Source: Batillaria attramentaria (taxonomy: Eukaryota > Mollusca > Gastropoda > Batillariidae). From it: a stretch of 64,000 bases of DNA. This document shows positions 1 to 11,879 of this stretch, one piece after another (positions within the stretch are counted from its first letter, which is position 1; each line of letters starts with the position of its first letter). The stretch spans positions 370,001-434,000 of the forward strand of contig JACVVK020000289.1 in NCBI GenBank assembly GCA_018292915.2. The letters are read 5' to 3'. The notes under the pieces were generated by a model that saw nothing but the letters and a program-made list of their open reading frames with translations, was not told the origin of the DNA and did no database searches. The position numbers were made by a program, and so were the translations under genes.

Positions 1-469
1 CGACGCGTGTGACTGCGATTCTGAGAGTCTTTGATGAATCTTGATATAGTCAAATGTTTAACGAAAACGTTTGCACTGCAACTGGAAAGGCTTTCTTATT
101 TCAGACTGTAAACTGGTCGGAGCCAGATCCCTATGGCGGAGGTAGGTAGGTATTGAAGTAACCGAAGTTATTTTCAACGAAAATTTAACAAACGCTAAGG
201 TTGGCTGGTTGATGCGCTTCAAGTTTTCAGCAAAGTCAGTGGAAACGAAAAATACGGGGAAACAAATAGGGAGGGGGGGGGGGGGGGAGGGAGGCGGTCG
301 GATCCTTTGGATTGGAACTGAGCTCTGGACGCCAAGTAAATATCATACCACGATAACCACAAGTAACCACGACGTCGTCCCACGGGTAAGTCAAACTCCA
401 GTTACCTCTCGCGCACTCGACTTCATGCGTGTTAGAATCTATAATGAATGTATTATACGCCCTCATCAC

Positions 470-745
470 GCAAATCAAGGAAGACATGCACGTATCACTA
501 TTTCCTCTTTGCCGTCGTCAGTCATTAGATGGAGATGCCGACACCTCCGAAGGTCGTACAGGTCGCCATAGACTTGACCCTCAGAGGTACTGTTTCTGGC
601 CATGTTTCTTGGGAGCATCGTGGAGTCGGCAGTATTGTAGCAGGTGTTCAGCATTCATGATGTCTTCTGCATTGCATGGGCACATCCGGGACTCGCCAAC
701 TCTGAATTTACTGTATAAGTGGGCATGACGTCTGTTGTTCCCAGT
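470..745 (-). mobile_element. Decayed C-terminal end of a LINE polyprotein
   Basis: Read on the minus strand, this gives RRHAHLYSKFRVGESRMCPC, then AEHLLQYCRLHD, then VYGDLYDLRR. This is the Cys/His-rich C-terminal tail typical of invertebrate LINE proteins downstream of RNase H. The pieces lie in different frames, so the copy is dead. The same decay is present at 43415-43690, so it predates the segmental duplication. Confidence 0.6.
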
Positions 746-900
746 CCTCAGTCGGAACGGAAGGACCTGGTCTGGTCTGCTTAGCTTGTGATAGCAGTCC
801 GACTAGTTGAATTTTGGGTGTTGCTGCTTCCATTTCTTCTTGGCAAGTAAGAAACATAGAATTACACTACACTCCATTATACGTTCAAGCGAAAACACAA

Positions 901-1171
<271 letters not shown>

Positions 1172-2339
1172 GTACGTTTCGAAAAAAGACATAATCTCAA
1201 AAAACAAAAACAAAACACGTTTTTTTTTTTTTTTTTCTCCTTGGCAGAACAAAATCATTTGTTCCTCCCATTTACTGAACAAAGCTACAGAGTAGAAAGC
1301 ACCGTTTCAGTGAAATGGGGAGAAAAAAACAACACGAAGCTAGTTTAACCAATAACATGGAATAGGGACTGAAACAAAAAGAGTAAAAATATATTGTTGT
1401 TCTGTTTTTGTAATGAGCAGACTATTTGTTTAAAGGTTTCCTATGAACGAAACCCTTAAAGTAGAAAATAGAAAAAGAAATAGGAAAAGTCAAATGCGTC
1501 CCTAACAAAATCCACTGTTCAGAGTGCAAACAAAGGGTTCGGAAATTAAATGTCTTTTACTTTCTCCGGGATGTTTTTTTTTTATTTTTAACATGATTAA
1601 ATTTGTTTTATTGTTTTGATTTGTTCGCGCTCAACCTTTTTTCTTTCTCTTGTGATTTTAACTTCTTCGGTTTACGTATTTTTCGTTTCATTTCTTGTTT
1701 TGTTATATTTTTGTGGTGGGAAGTTGTAGGTTTTTTTGTTTGTTTGTTGTTTTTTGTTTGTTTGTTTGTTTGTTTGTTTGTTTTTTTTTTTGGGGGGGGG
1801 ATTTTTTTTCAAACTTATATTTCTTCTATATTAGCAGTCCCTGTGAGACCAGACCTCCAATTTGCTGCAATCAGAGGAAGACAAAATCGGTTAGTGACTT
1901 TGTTTTAACTGAATCTGGTTTCGCTACAACAAAGTGGTTTCAGTTTTGGAACGGTGCTACGTTCATGTGTGTTTGACACCTGCTGAAAACTTCTGGTTAT
2001 GTTTTTCCTTCACTCCCACTGAGTGACAATCATCTATCAAGTTTTTACTTTGAATCCAGTTCGTGCGCAAACGTATGTTCACCGTATGACTAAAAGCCTG
2101 TTGCAGGACCACAGATATCAAAGTCCTCGATCGCTTTTGATGTCCACTTCATCCTAGATCGCTTTTGGCGTCAGCTACTTGAAGCTAGCGGAAAGTATCC
2201 CATCTAAGGGCAAAAACCTTGTTAAGTTTTGTAGTAAAATGTAGAGTAAGATGTGTCGGAAAATATGACGGAAATTGTAAGGATATTAGATGTAGAACAG
2301 AGTAGGATATTATCAGTTATCGTAAAGGAAGTGCACAAT

Positions 2340-2437
2340 TTGAGGCTTTATGGAAGAATGGAGAAAATTGTTATCTGAACGAGACGGAAGTCGACTTCAA
2401 ATAACAATGTTAAGGGATTCTTCCATAAATCTTGAAA
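2340..2437. other. Long imperfect hairpin, conserved in both duplicates
   Basis: The arms (about 45 nt each) share TTTATGGAAGAAT and ATTGTTATCTGAA against their complements, with a short loop around GAGACGGAAGTC. The second copy lies at about 45332-45430. It could be a decayed inverted-repeat element or a hairpin RNA precursor; nothing in the sequence decides. Confidence 0.5.
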
Positions 2438-3111
2438 CATTTGTACTACAGGTGAATGGACTTTTTTTCCAAGTTAAAAATTGCTCAGCGATCTTGTTCG
2501 GCAGCTGAGTCTAGATGTAGACTATTTTTAGTGACTGCTCATTTTCAGCCAATCTGAACGCAGTGACAGACACACCTCCAAAAGGGGAAGGCTATTCGCA
2601 AAAACGGGCGAGGTCGTCTGGCATCCATCGATTCATCAAAACCTACAACCCAAACACGTCGAAAAATAGATGAATCAGTAAGTTTGAAATGTTCTGAAAT
2701 GATAGAATTTACAATACAAGCCGGAGAACGCTAACACTGGCTTAGAGCAAGACAGACTGGAACCTTATTTGATGATGACACCAGTGACACAGAACAATAT
2801 CAGGGAGAGTTTCATGTCGGATGACGAAGCAAATGACGTCAAGGATGTTGAGTCGGAGCACAAGTAAATTCAGTCGCCAGGCGCCTGAGATACGTAGGAC
2901 ATTATGACCGAAGTCGGAGTTAAGCTCGACTAAACTAAGACTAAACGATTTGCACGAGATACATAAACGAAGACTAAGGCGAGTTTACGACTAATTTAAG
3001 TTGATGCATCATAGTCATAATCATAGTCTCGGCGTAATCAGTTGAGACTAGAGCAAAGTCTAAGATTAGTGTGCATTTTGCCTCGGACGATAACTGTCGC
3101 CCGCTGTTTGC

Positions 3112-3320
3112 GTCATTTGGTACAAGGGCCTAAGCGTCGTGGACCGGAGAGACACCTAGGCCCTATTACCATATGATGGCTCAACCCAGACAGTAATATA
3201 AAAGATCTTGGAAACATGGTCTTTGGTAATATCGTACGCTGTTTGAGTCATACGGTACAAGGGCCTAAGTTTCGTGGATTGGATAGACACCTAGACCCTT
3301 TTAGCATATGATGGTATTTT
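3112..3320 (+). repeat. Two monomers of a 102-bp tandem repeat
   Basis: Each monomer starts near CGCTGTTTG(C/A)GTCAT and holds an inverted pair AGGGCCTA ... TAGGCCCT. Larger arrays of the same monomer are at 46506-46865 and 54198-54661. The first monomer here is interrupted by the tiny palindromic insertion at 3200-3225. Confidence 0.85.
3193..3232. mobile_element. Micro-palindromic insertion with 7-bp target duplication (copy 1)
   Basis: Target duplication GTAATAT at 3193-3199 and 3226-3232 flanks a 26-nt core (3200-3225) with ends AAAAGATC and GGTCTTTG. Paralogous monomers (for example at 46596-46602) have a single GTAATAT and no core, which directly shows an empty site. Family members: 16316-16359, 26939-26979, 36875-36914. 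Confidence 0.75.
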
Positions 3321-3559
3321 TTACTAGCACGATTTTACTATTTACAGGTGAGTCACTGGCCAATCGGCTGTCGGAATTTCTCCAAATGTTGCCATACATA
3401 GTGGTATCTTTAGCTATAGTGCGTTTTTTTAAATTCAGTCGCCAAAGAGTTTTGGCGATAACTTTTTATGGAGCCACTTTCGTATACCTATCAAAGACGA
3501 CAAGTTGATCCTGGGCATGATTTACTTCATGACAGAAGGGGTTCCAAGTTTTTCGTTTC

Positions 3560-4435
3560 TTCTCGGCCGGGCGTAAGTGAATTGTTTAGTGAAAACGCGA
3601 GGTGTGAAAAAATGTGAATTAGGGGAAAATATACCTTCGCATTACGTGACAAGACGTCAAAGATAATCACGCTCAGTAATTGGTCATGTTACGTATTTTT
3701 TCGAAAAAGTTGTTCAAATTCCTTCATTTTCTAGACTTTGGAAGTTCACCCAATCACACTGCCTGTACTCGTGCTACAGCTCTGTAGCTCTGACTGGTTT
3801 TGTGTTAAAAAAAAAATCCGAGTTAGAGGTGGTTTGCACATAAGATCAAATATCTATGAAAAGACTACTGCAAATTACTTATCATCCCGGCGTTTTTGTC
3901 TGGTGTGACAACTGCACATATGACAGGAACTACTGCACTATCATAGCTTTAGCATTAAGAATAACTGAACTTTTAGATAAAAATAACTTTTTCAAGTTTC
4001 TGCGAGAAGCACCGGTCAAAGAGTTCCAAACTTGCGATTTCATAAGTACAATCCAAGGTATTCTAGACCACGTTTCACCAGCCCTCTAGATCTTCCAGAT
4101 TTTATGTAAAAATTAATTCAGTCAGGGAAGTCACAAAAGCAACAGGGAAATCACAAGACATGCACAAACATCATCTGTCATACCACCAAGTGTCAGGCTG
4201 ACGTCAAACGCTTAGTTCACATACAAAATCAGCAAGTATCGTCACTGCCTCCGACATTTCACCAGCCCTCTAGATCTTCCAGATTTCATGTGAAAAATAA
4301 TTCAATCGGGGAAGCCACAAAGCCAAAAGGGAAATCACAAGACATAAACAAGCATCCTCAGACGATCTCTGTGCTAGAGGTTGACGTCAAATGTTTAGTT
4401 CACGGAATTGACGTCATCTCTCTCTCTCTCTTGCC
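3560..4435 (+). repeat. Repeat R, copy 1
   Basis: A non-coding interspersed repeat recognised by shared blocks: CTAGACTTTGGAAGTTCACC, the CTGCAAATTACT block, TTTCTGCGAGAAGC, CCCTCTAGATCTTCCAGATT and a terminal TGACGTCA next to a CT microsatellite. Other copies: 5470-6822 (minus), 9190-9860, 13615-15240 (interrupted), 28220-28770 (minus). The 3' third is duplicated within this copy (4080-4290 and 4265-4420). Class unknown; I see no coding capacity. Confidence 0.7.
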
Positions 4436-4469
4436 ACCGCTCAGCCTCCCGATATGGCAGTTCAAACAA

Positions 4470-4905
4470 CCTGTGTATCATTCCAAAGCCGCGTATTGAC
4501 ATTTTCAAAAGCAGTCTTTCATTTTCTGGAGCGGCATTATGGAACAGACTTCCAGCCCATGTTAAACACGCATGCTCTAACGCAAATTTCAAACAGCTTT
4601 TATTCAAATATCTCATGTCACACGATGTTTAATCTTCTCACAGGTTATTCTCGCCCATTCCTACACTATGATGTTTTGACACAATTGGTTTGTTCATCAC
4701 GCTTCTTAAATGTTTCTGTCTTATTAGAGTGTAGTTTCATTTCCTATGGTTTTATTTCTGTTTTGTTTTTTCCTGTTGCATTACATATGTGTATGTGTGT
4801 GTATTTTTCTGTTTAGATAGACACTAGTAGAAATAGAAACGGCAGGTATGAAAATTGACTGTCTCACGTTAATACCTCAACCGTTGGAAAATAAAGTTTT
4901 CTTGA
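4470..4905 (+). mobile_element. 3' end of a LINE (reverse transcriptase C-terminus and 3' UTR)
   Basis: The frame to 4632 reads FSGAALWNRLPAHVKHA and ends FKQLLFKYLMSHDV*, the C-terminal motif of CR1/L2-like reverse transcriptase proteins (compare the fragments at 34098-34562 and 55879-56230). About 270 bp of 3' UTR follow, ending in GAAAATAAAGTTTTCTTGATT with a TTGATTCT repeat tail. It is 5'-truncated, as is usual for LINE insertions. Confidence 0.7.
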
Positions 4906-4986
4906 TTCTTCTTCTTGATTCTCTCTATCTCTCTGTATGACGACCTGCTTGAGGCTGACGTCAAATGTTTAGCTCACGGAACTGAC

Positions 4987-5038
<52 letters not shown>

Positions 5039-5040
<2 letters not shown>

Positions 5041-5152
5041 GGAGCCAGGGTGGCCGAATGGTAGAGCGTTGGACTTTCAATGCTCGGGTCGAGTGTTCGA
5101 ATCCCGGCTGGGGCCAAATATTTGTGCTGGCCTTTTTCTCGTTGCCCCGTCT
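5039..5152 (+). mobile_element. tRNA-derived SINE (family S1)
   Basis: Starts GGGGAGCCAGGGTGGCCGAA (A-box region) and has a B box GTTCGAATCCC, followed by the family body CAAATATTTGTGCTGGC and TTGCCCCGTCT. It lies next to a 48-bp CT microsatellite (4990-5038). It is not a working tRNA: there is no acceptor stem closure or CCA-side partner. Confidence 0.8.
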
Positions 5153-5469
5153 CTCTCCCTCTCGCTCTCTCCTTCCCCCCACCCGGCCCCACCCCCAGTC
5201 ATGTGGCTATTTGGTCGAGGTCGTAGTCGTAGAGAATCTAGTGTCATTGGTAGAACTTGGAGAGTGTAGAACGGGCAACAATAACAACAAAACAAACAAA
5301 ATAAAATGAAGTTTGGAGAAACAACTTTGTAGGACGGGGCCGTACCTCCTTGTTATTGTTGTTGTTGCCGCCGGTATGTTTTTTGTTTTTTTTTTCTTTT
5401 TCTGTTCAAGTCTAAGACCTATCAAAGACACTAGATCCGCTACGCTATAGCGGATTCTTAAATCTTAGG

Positions 5470-6349
5470 AGAGAAAGGGATGACGTCAATTCCGTGAACT
5501 AAACATTTGACGTCAGCCTCACGCAGGTAGTCTGTGGATGCTTGTTCATGTCTTGTGATTTCCCTGTTGGCGTTGTGACTTCCCCGATTGAATTAATTTT
5601 TACATACATTCTGTAAGACGTAGAGGGCTGGTGAAATACCGGAGGCAGTGACGATATTTGCAGAATTTGTCTGTGAAGTAAACATTTGACGCCAGTCTCA
5701 CACTGTTCGCCTGCGACGTGATGCTTGTTCATGTCTTGTGGTTTTCATGTTGAGTTTGTGACTCGCCTGACTGAATTAATTTTTTACATAAAATCTAGAA
5801 GATCTAGAGGGCTGGTGAAATGTGGACTTAAATACTTTGAACTGTACATACGAAATCGCAAAATTGCTACTCTTTTGAACGGTGCTTCTCGCAGAAACTT
5901 GAAAAAATATGTTTATCTTAAAGCTCTGTTATTCTTAATTCTAACGCAATAATAGTGCAGTAGTTCCTGTCATATGTGCAGTTGTCACGCGTGACAAAAA
6001 TATGGGGAAGATGAGTAATTTGAGTGTTTTCATAGATATTTGGCCTTATATGCAAACCACCCCTACCTCGGATTTTTTTTTTTTTTTAACACGAAAGCTT
6101 TCAGAGCTACAGAGCTGTGCAAGGAATGCGGTCAGTATAATTGGATGAACTTCCAAAGTCTAGAAAATAAAGGCATTTGAACAATTTTTTCGTAAAAGTA
6201 CGTAACATGACCGATTTTATTCAATGGGCGATAACTCTTCTAAAAATTCGGCGAGTGAAAAATCGTGAAACTTACCTCTGGAGCGTATGACTGCCCATTT
6301 CATCTCAAAGTAAAAAGCTCTACAACGGAGAGACAGCCACCATTACATC

Positions 6350-6404
<55 letters not shown>

Positions 6405-6576
6405 GGAGCCGGGGTGGTCGAATGGTAGAGCGTTGGACTTCTAATGCTCGGGTCGTGAGATCCCGGCTAGGGGCAAATCAGTATTTGTGCTGGCTTTTTC
6501 ATCGTTGCCCCGTCTTTGATATCACCCTATGTGGTGGAAAAAGACGTTAAACCCCCAAACACCCACCCACCCAACC

Positions 6577-6640
<64 letters not shown>

Positions 6641-6822
6641 GCGCGTCTCACAACTCCCGCCAAAAACAACACATCAGCATAGTGTTCACGTAAGGTGTCT
6701 ATGACACAGATTTCGTTGCGTCACTGTGTGCGCAAAAGTATATAGTGTCTAAAGAAACGTCACAGTCTTGCTATTTATCACTGAAACTTGCTGCTGCGCG
6801 CAGCGAAATCTGCCCCATCCCA
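5470..6822 (-). repeat. Repeat R, copy 2 (inverted)
   Basis: Reverse-complement counterpart of 13615-15240. It runs from the TGACGTCA/CTAGATCTTCCAGA end (5480) to the outer end with GAAATCTGCCCCATCCCA (about 6820). A CA microsatellite and a SINE (6403-6567) interrupt it. Part of the TGACGTCA-side third is duplicated (5480-5640 and 5680-5825). Confidence 0.75.
6403..6567 (+). mobile_element. tRNA-derived SINE (family S1), near full length
   Basis: Head GGGGAGCCGGGGTGGTCGAA, a B-box region partly deleted, body, and the family's 3' end GACGTTAAACCCCCAAACAC followed by CCCACC repeats. It is inserted in the CA tract of repeat R. Confidence 0.85.
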
Positions 6823-6824
6823 TA

Positions 6825-6852
6825 AAGTTGTTTCTCTATAGAGAAACAACTT
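6825..6852. repeat. Perfect 28-bp palindrome
   Basis: AAGTTGTTTCTCTA followed exactly by its reverse complement. It lies at the junction between the end of repeat R and the block shared with 46862 and 54660. The other copies of that block start inside the palindrome, so it marks a breakpoint or an element terminus. Confidence 0.85.
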
Positions 6853-7278
6853 AAAAAGCAGTGAAAATGTGGAGTTTGGCTTGTTTCACGTACGCCGAGA
6901 AGAATCGGAGAAACTGAAAGCCCCGACTATCGTGACTTATCTTAGCTCAATAGGTCAGCATCAACTTTTTTTTCTTTTTCTTTTTTTTAGGTTTACGAAA
7001 GCAGCTCCATAAAAAGTTATCGCCGAAAGTCGTTGGCGGCTGAATTGCCAACGTACTATACTCTCATTCCCCCTTCCTCTAGACTAATCTGATATTGACC
7101 GAGCGCCGGGTTTCGCTTTTTCTGAAAGCAGAATGAGATATGATCCCCGTGAGTTCATGTGCTTCACCCAAGGGCCACCGCGGAACCAACAATCCTTGAG
7201 ACCCCACGATGGCGTACTTTCCGCTAACTGCGGCGATCTAGGTTTTCAAATCTGTGATGCACGCTGACGTCGGCAGAT

Positions 7279-7395
7279 ACGGAAAGCCGGGACAGACTAG
7301 CGGTAAAGCGTTGGACTTTCAATGCTCGGGTCGTGAGATCGAATCCCGGCTGGGAACCACATTCTTGTACTGGATTCCTCCTACGTGTGTGTGTT
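7279..7395 (+). mobile_element. tRNA-derived SINE variant (GAAAGCCGGGACAGACTAGC head)
   Basis: Related to S1, with the B-box region GAGATCGAATCCCGGCTGGG and body CATTCTTGTACTGG. Copies inside the same block lie at 47496-47600 and 55281-55390, so these three are one insertion spread by segmental duplication. Confidence 0.65.
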
Positions 7396-7458
7396 GGAAG
7401 ACGGGGGGGGGGGGGGGGGGGGGGGGGGGGTGTGTGAAGGCTGAACCCCTATGCACCC

Positions 7459-7627
7459 GGGGAGCCGGGGTGGTCGAATGGTAGAGCGTTGGACTTCTGA
7501 TGCTCGGGTCGTGAGTTCGATCCCGGCTGGGGCCAAGTATTTGTGCTGGCTTTTTCATCGTTGCCCCGTCTTTGATATCACCCTATGTGGTGGAAAAGGA
7601 CCTTAAACCCCCAAACACCCACCCACC
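7459..7627 (+). mobile_element. tRNA-derived SINE (family S1), full length
   Basis: The most complete S1 copy: GGGGAGCC head, A box TGGTCGAATGG, B box GAGTTCGATCCC, body ATTTGTGCTGGCTTTTTC and TATGTGGTGGAAAAGGAC, and tail TTAAACCCCCAAACACCCAC. It is inserted into the duplicated block; the copies at 47 and 55 kb lack it. Confidence 0.85.
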
Positions 7628-8082
7628 CCCTGTACACCAACCCCTGATACGTACGTTGTCTGCTCATGGATTGGAATAACCCCACTCCATATTCGTTTAT
7701 GTTACCAGTAATTAAATGAAAATCGTTCAGCGAGTAACACGGTCGTGGATATATGTACCATTGTTTAGGCATGTTGTAGTACAGGCGAAGATCTTGATAC
7801 GGATAGCATGTGCAGTTTTACGCTCCATTCCGCTTCCCTGATGCAGCAAGGCACCACCAGGGAGCAGGCTGGAGGTAGACAACTGTACCGCATGAACCAT
7901 CCGTAAACACTTCTGTACTGCCATCTGGTGCATCATAGTGGTGCTTTAGCCCTCAACAGTTGGCTCCCTAACAATCGGTGGATTTCCACCGATCGGCCAG
8001 TCTGCATACATACCTTACTGCTACTCAGAAGTAAACACTTGTGATAAGATGTGTTCACTACGCACACCATATGTGATGGCTT

Positions 8083-8205
8083 GTGGTACCGGCCGGCCGT
8101 ATACACATGACAGACACAGGTCAATGTTTTGTCAGATCAAGTGTATTTCGAGCATGTTTCGCATTCATTGCCGGGACTGCTCTCATCAGCGTACCAACCC
8201 GTATA
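8083..8205. repeat. Short dispersed repeat shared with 53120-53240
   Basis: GGTCAATGTTTTGTCA, TCAAGTGTATTT and CATCAGCGT(A/G)CCAA are shared in the same order at both sites. Origin unknown. Confidence 0.6.
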
Positions 8206-8478
8206 TATTTGGTAATGGTGTTCATTTCGTCATTATTTAAGTTCGCCTTACAGCTTTTTAATGACGGGTGACGTTCATTTCGTCTTCTGGGGGGGAGGGG
8301 GGGGGGAAGGAACACCGGCTGGCGTAGATGTGCTCAATCTCTCCGCGTTTTGTGTTTACGCGCGCCTGCCGGCATTAGTTGCTCAATGTGTGCGGTTGCG
8401 GCTCGCGTACCCCTTCCTTCCACGGGGTACTGCCGAGTTCAATTTCGAAGCGACATTCGCAGCTGATTTCTTCTAATC

Positions 8479-8569
8479 ATGAATTCATCTGATTCTGAAA
8501 GTGAGGAGTTTCACCCCGAAAGCTATTTGTCTTCTTCTAGTGACCGAGATGAGGCCTCCAGTGACTGAT
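8479..8569 (+). other. Small acidic open frame, 29 codons
   Basis: ATG at 8479 opens MNSSDSESEEFHPESY, ending in a Ser/Asp-rich tail and TGA. The composition recalls the acidic starts of some transposase-derived proteins, but nothing downstream continues it. Treat it as an unassigned remnant; it may be chance. The rest of 7940-8870 shows no gene. Confidence 0.2.
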
Positions 8570-8869
8570 AAAGACAATTTGTTCTTGATGAAATTACGAT
8601 TTTTTTTACTTGAAAGTAGACACTTCTCATGATCACAAAAAGTTTACTTTTTAAAATATTGTTCTTTCAAAATCTACATCTATAGATTGAGCATTTAATT
8701 TTCTTTGATTTTCATATATGATATGTGGGTGTACGACAAATGGTTATGATGCTACGGCGTTTGATCTGATGTTACCCAATGGGCGTCTTTTAAACTGTCA
8801 AAAACCTGCGAACTGAGTGTTAAGGATACGGGTAGTAATGTAGTACACAGGGTTCCGGTGCCTGAGAAG

Positions 8870-8971
8870 AGGCCAAATATTTATGCTGGCTTCTTTCCTC
8901 CGTTTCCCCGCCTTTGATAATACCCGTATGTGGTGGACAAGGACGTAAAAACTCCCAAGCACCTAACCACG
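8870..8971 (+). mobile_element. 3' fragment of SINE S1
   Basis: GGCCAAATATTTATGCTGGC, then TATGTGGTGGACAAGGACGT and a diverged tail CCCAAGCACC. The head is missing. Confidence 0.7.
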
Positions 8972-9189
8972 TGAAAAGAGACTAGACTACGTCTGAGACC
9001 ATCTGTCTGCGCTTCCGTACTGCGCTCTGGTGCATGGAGTTTAGAGGACAGGCATGGACAGAGAAAAGAACGTCGTCCGAGACTAGACAGCAGTAAAGTG
9101 TACGCTAGTCTAGGACTGCCGACGTAGTCCGTGCCCATGCATACGTCCACTGAGATTTACAGATCTATTGGGAGGATGGGAAGTGCTAC

Positions 9190-9860
9190 CATTTGGGGGG
9201 ACTTTTCATAGATATTTGATCTTATGTGCAAACCACCCCTACCTCGGAATTTTTTTTTTTTTTTTTTTTTACACAAAACCAGTCAGAGCTACAGAGCTGT
9301 AGCACGAATACAGTCAGTGTAATTGGGTTAACTTCCAAAGTCTAGAAAAAGAAGGAATTTGAACAACTTTTTCGGAAAAAAATCGTAACATGACCGATTT
9401 TTTTTTTAAATCGGCGATAACTCTTCTGAAAATGCGGCAGGATAAAAATCGTGAAAGGTGGGTCATATCAGATCAAATATCTATGTAAAGACTACTGCAA
9501 ATTACTCACCATCCCGGCGTTTTTGCGAAGTGTGACAACTGCACATACGACAGGAACTACTGCACTATTATAGCTTTAGCATCACGAATAACTAAACTTT
9601 TAGACAAAGATACTTTTTCAAGTTTCTGCGAGAAGTACCGGTCAAAAGAGTTTAAATTTTGCGATTTCATGAGTACAATCCAAGGTATTCTAGACCAGCT
9701 GTCTAGATCTTCCAGATTTTATGTAAAAAATAATTCAGTCGGGGAAGTCACAAAGCCAACAGGGAAATCACAAGACATGAACAAGCATCCTCAGACGATC
9801 TCAGTGCTAGAGGCTGCCGTCAAATGTTTAGTTCACGGAATTGACGTCATCTCTCTCTCT
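9190..9860 (+). repeat. Repeat R, copy 3, internally rearranged
   Basis: 9200-9450 carries the outer portion in inverted orientation relative to 9460-9860, which carries the CTGCAAATTACT to TGACGTCATC portion in + orientation. The copy therefore has a fold-back layout. Confidence 0.65.
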
Positions 9861-9893
9861 CTCTCTCTCTTCATCTCTTACAGCCTTTATATA

Positions 9894-10016
9894 GGCGGTC
9901 GGGCGCTGGACTTTCAATGCTCGGGTCGTGCGTTCGAATACCGGCTGGGGCCAAATATTTGTACTGGCAAATGTCTCGTAGCCCCGTCTTTGAAATCACC
10001 CATACATGGTTGAAAG
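9894..10016 (+). mobile_element. SINE S1-related copy lacking the head
   Basis: Starts at the anticodon-side region GGCGGTCGGGCGCTGGAC, with B box GCGTTCGAATACC and the S1 body. Related copies with the same upstream TTACAGCCTTTATATAGGCG lie at 48060-48190 and 60955-61080. A detached S1 tail (CTCCCAAACACCCACCC) is at about 10130-10152. Confidence 0.65.
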
Positions 10017-10547
10017 GACTGTAATAGTTAGTTAGTTATTTAGGGCTTAGAGCCTGAAGCGCCGACAGTGAGTCTGAAAGAATAAGGAATTTTTTACGTT
10101 TACACTATACACGTGCTTGAGGACTGCAAACTCCCAAACACCCACCCCACCCTTATATAGGCGATCAGTGAACTCCAACAAGTCTGACAACCCCTCCTAT
10201 TTGCATAAGTCCGCTACACTACTCCTACTGGCGGGGAATCGGCGGGGCCGAGGCTTCTCGAGGACCTCTCTGGGATAGGCTCGACGGACGGCGGGACCAC
10301 GTGCTTTTCTTTTGAAACATACACTGCACGTGTAAATATAATGAACGCGACTCTTTCATTTAGACTTAGTGTCAGTGCCAAACACAGCAGGTCCGTCTTG
10401 TTACCCTCCTCCCGTCTCTCACTCTCTCTGCTTTGGCGCAATGGGCATGAACTGATCTCATGGATTGGGTTGCTGATCTGGCAAGGTGCAGTGATGAGCA
10501 CACAACATGTCCTCCCTCTCTCTCTCTCTGTCTGCGCGAGGTCGATA

Positions 10548-10650
10548 TGTCGTGGGCAGGAATCCCGACAGTGCCAAAATTTGTGCTGGCACTTTCTAGT
10601 GCTCCCGTCTTTAAAATCACCTTCAACGATAACAAAAGACGTTGCCCATG
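10548..10650 (+). mobile_element. Degenerate SINE S1 fragment
   Basis: GGCAGGAATCCCGACAGTGCC, ATTTGTGCTGGCACTT and GCTCCCGTCTTTAAAATCAC follow the S1 order with many changes. 10660-11850 after it contains no recognisable gene or repeat beyond a CCA/CT microsatellite near 10787-10818. Confidence 0.5.
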
Positions 10651-11879
10651 CAAAGTCGCAATTTTACTTGAAATCTTTAGGTCAATAGAAGCCACCATTA
10701 TGCAGTCTGTAGCGGTCTCGGCCCACTCCTAGCCTAATAGTGGCTTGAAGTGGCCCCTACTGGTGCGCAATTGCCTATAACTGCCACCACCACCACCACC
10801 ACATCTCTCTCTCTCTCTGCTTCGTTTCTGGTCCTGCCTGGCGGGAAAACACACTCCATTTCGCTGGGAAAACAGAGTAAGATATGAGCGGCAGTGGCAG
10901 TAATGGGATATCATGCGCTGCACAAACTATCCTCGCCACCTCCACATCTCCTTGAAAGTTACCAGGGGGAGGTGAAAATCTTTTCGTTTTTTGCCTGACC
11001 AAATTTCATCCGAACGCGACGCCATCTTCATACCCGACCTGGCAGTGGCGACGCAAACCAACGTGCCAGGTCCGACGTGACAAGAGAGCACAGCAAAGGC
11101 GGGCCTAGTTCGTATACTACAAGCTCTTTGAGAACCTAACGGGTGACACAGAAAACGTACAGCGAGTGTACTTGGGATTTTTAACGGTTGCAATGTCATA
11201 GTAGGATCATCTAGTTGTCATACCTTTGATTCCAGCCCAAGATGCCACCCACCCGACTCACAGTCAAGATCCCCGCCGCTCCACAGCCTTTGCGAATGTA
11301 GGAATCTGACTTGATGCTACACCAGTACACACGGAGGGTAACCTCGCCACGTGAAACACGGTCATAAGCATTGAGAGACCGACTGAATAGTAGGAGGCAG
11401 TGGTGATTCGTCGAGGGCATGTGAGGAAAAGTTAGGAAGACTAAACCACGTAAAATTCCCCGAAAGCCAGTGAAAAGGAAAATGCGATTTTGATAGTTGT
11501 GCGTTTGACTATTGAGGAAGAAAGCCAGTTTTCACTCCTTTGGGGATTACTACCGTCGGGCAGTGTCTTTACCCTTTGAAACGGATCAGTAGTGTTAACT
11601 CGACCTTCCGCTAGTCAGCAGAGCAAACAAAACTGAAGATCCCACCCGTCTACTTCCTCCTTCCGCCGACATAACCAAAAACACATTTCATTGATTTTAG
11701 ATGTGTTAGCTTTTCCTCCCATTTCCTGCACGGCCGCACATAGTCTCATTCAACTGACTCAGGACATTTCAGTTAGATTCCTACATTAACAAAGGCTGTT
11801 TGGAGCATTGTGGCCTGGGTGGGATTTGACTGTGTGTCGGTTGGTCGCCCATTGGGATGGAATCAAAGTGGTGTTATGG

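Larger units (their letters stand above)
6853..7940. repeat. Dispersed duplicated block (copies near 46.9-47.9 kb and 54.7-55.5 kb)
   Basis: Shared landmarks are CGTACGCCGAGAAGAA, GAAAGCAGCTCCATAAAAAG, TTGGCGGCTGAATTGCC, GAGCGCCGGGTTTCGC and a SINE variant at 7279. The last part (7690-7940) is also shared with 60600-60835. No gene is visible. A G-homopolymer is at about 7402-7430. Confidence 0.8.

Noticed and set aside
209..728. Frames conserved between 209-728 and 43138-43672
   Set aside because: Conservation reflects a recent segmental duplication; the minus strand shows a decayed LINE C-terminus that explains the openness.
3308..3508. 66-codon hydrophobic frame after the tandem repeat
   Set aside because: AT-rich sequence with no homologous copy or motif; hydrophobicity follows from T-richness.
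5039..5110. Possible tRNA genes (here and at 6403, 7459, 46160)
   Set aside because: A and B boxes are present, but the sequences continue into a shared SINE body and tail, occur many times and lack a complete acceptor stem. They are SINE heads.
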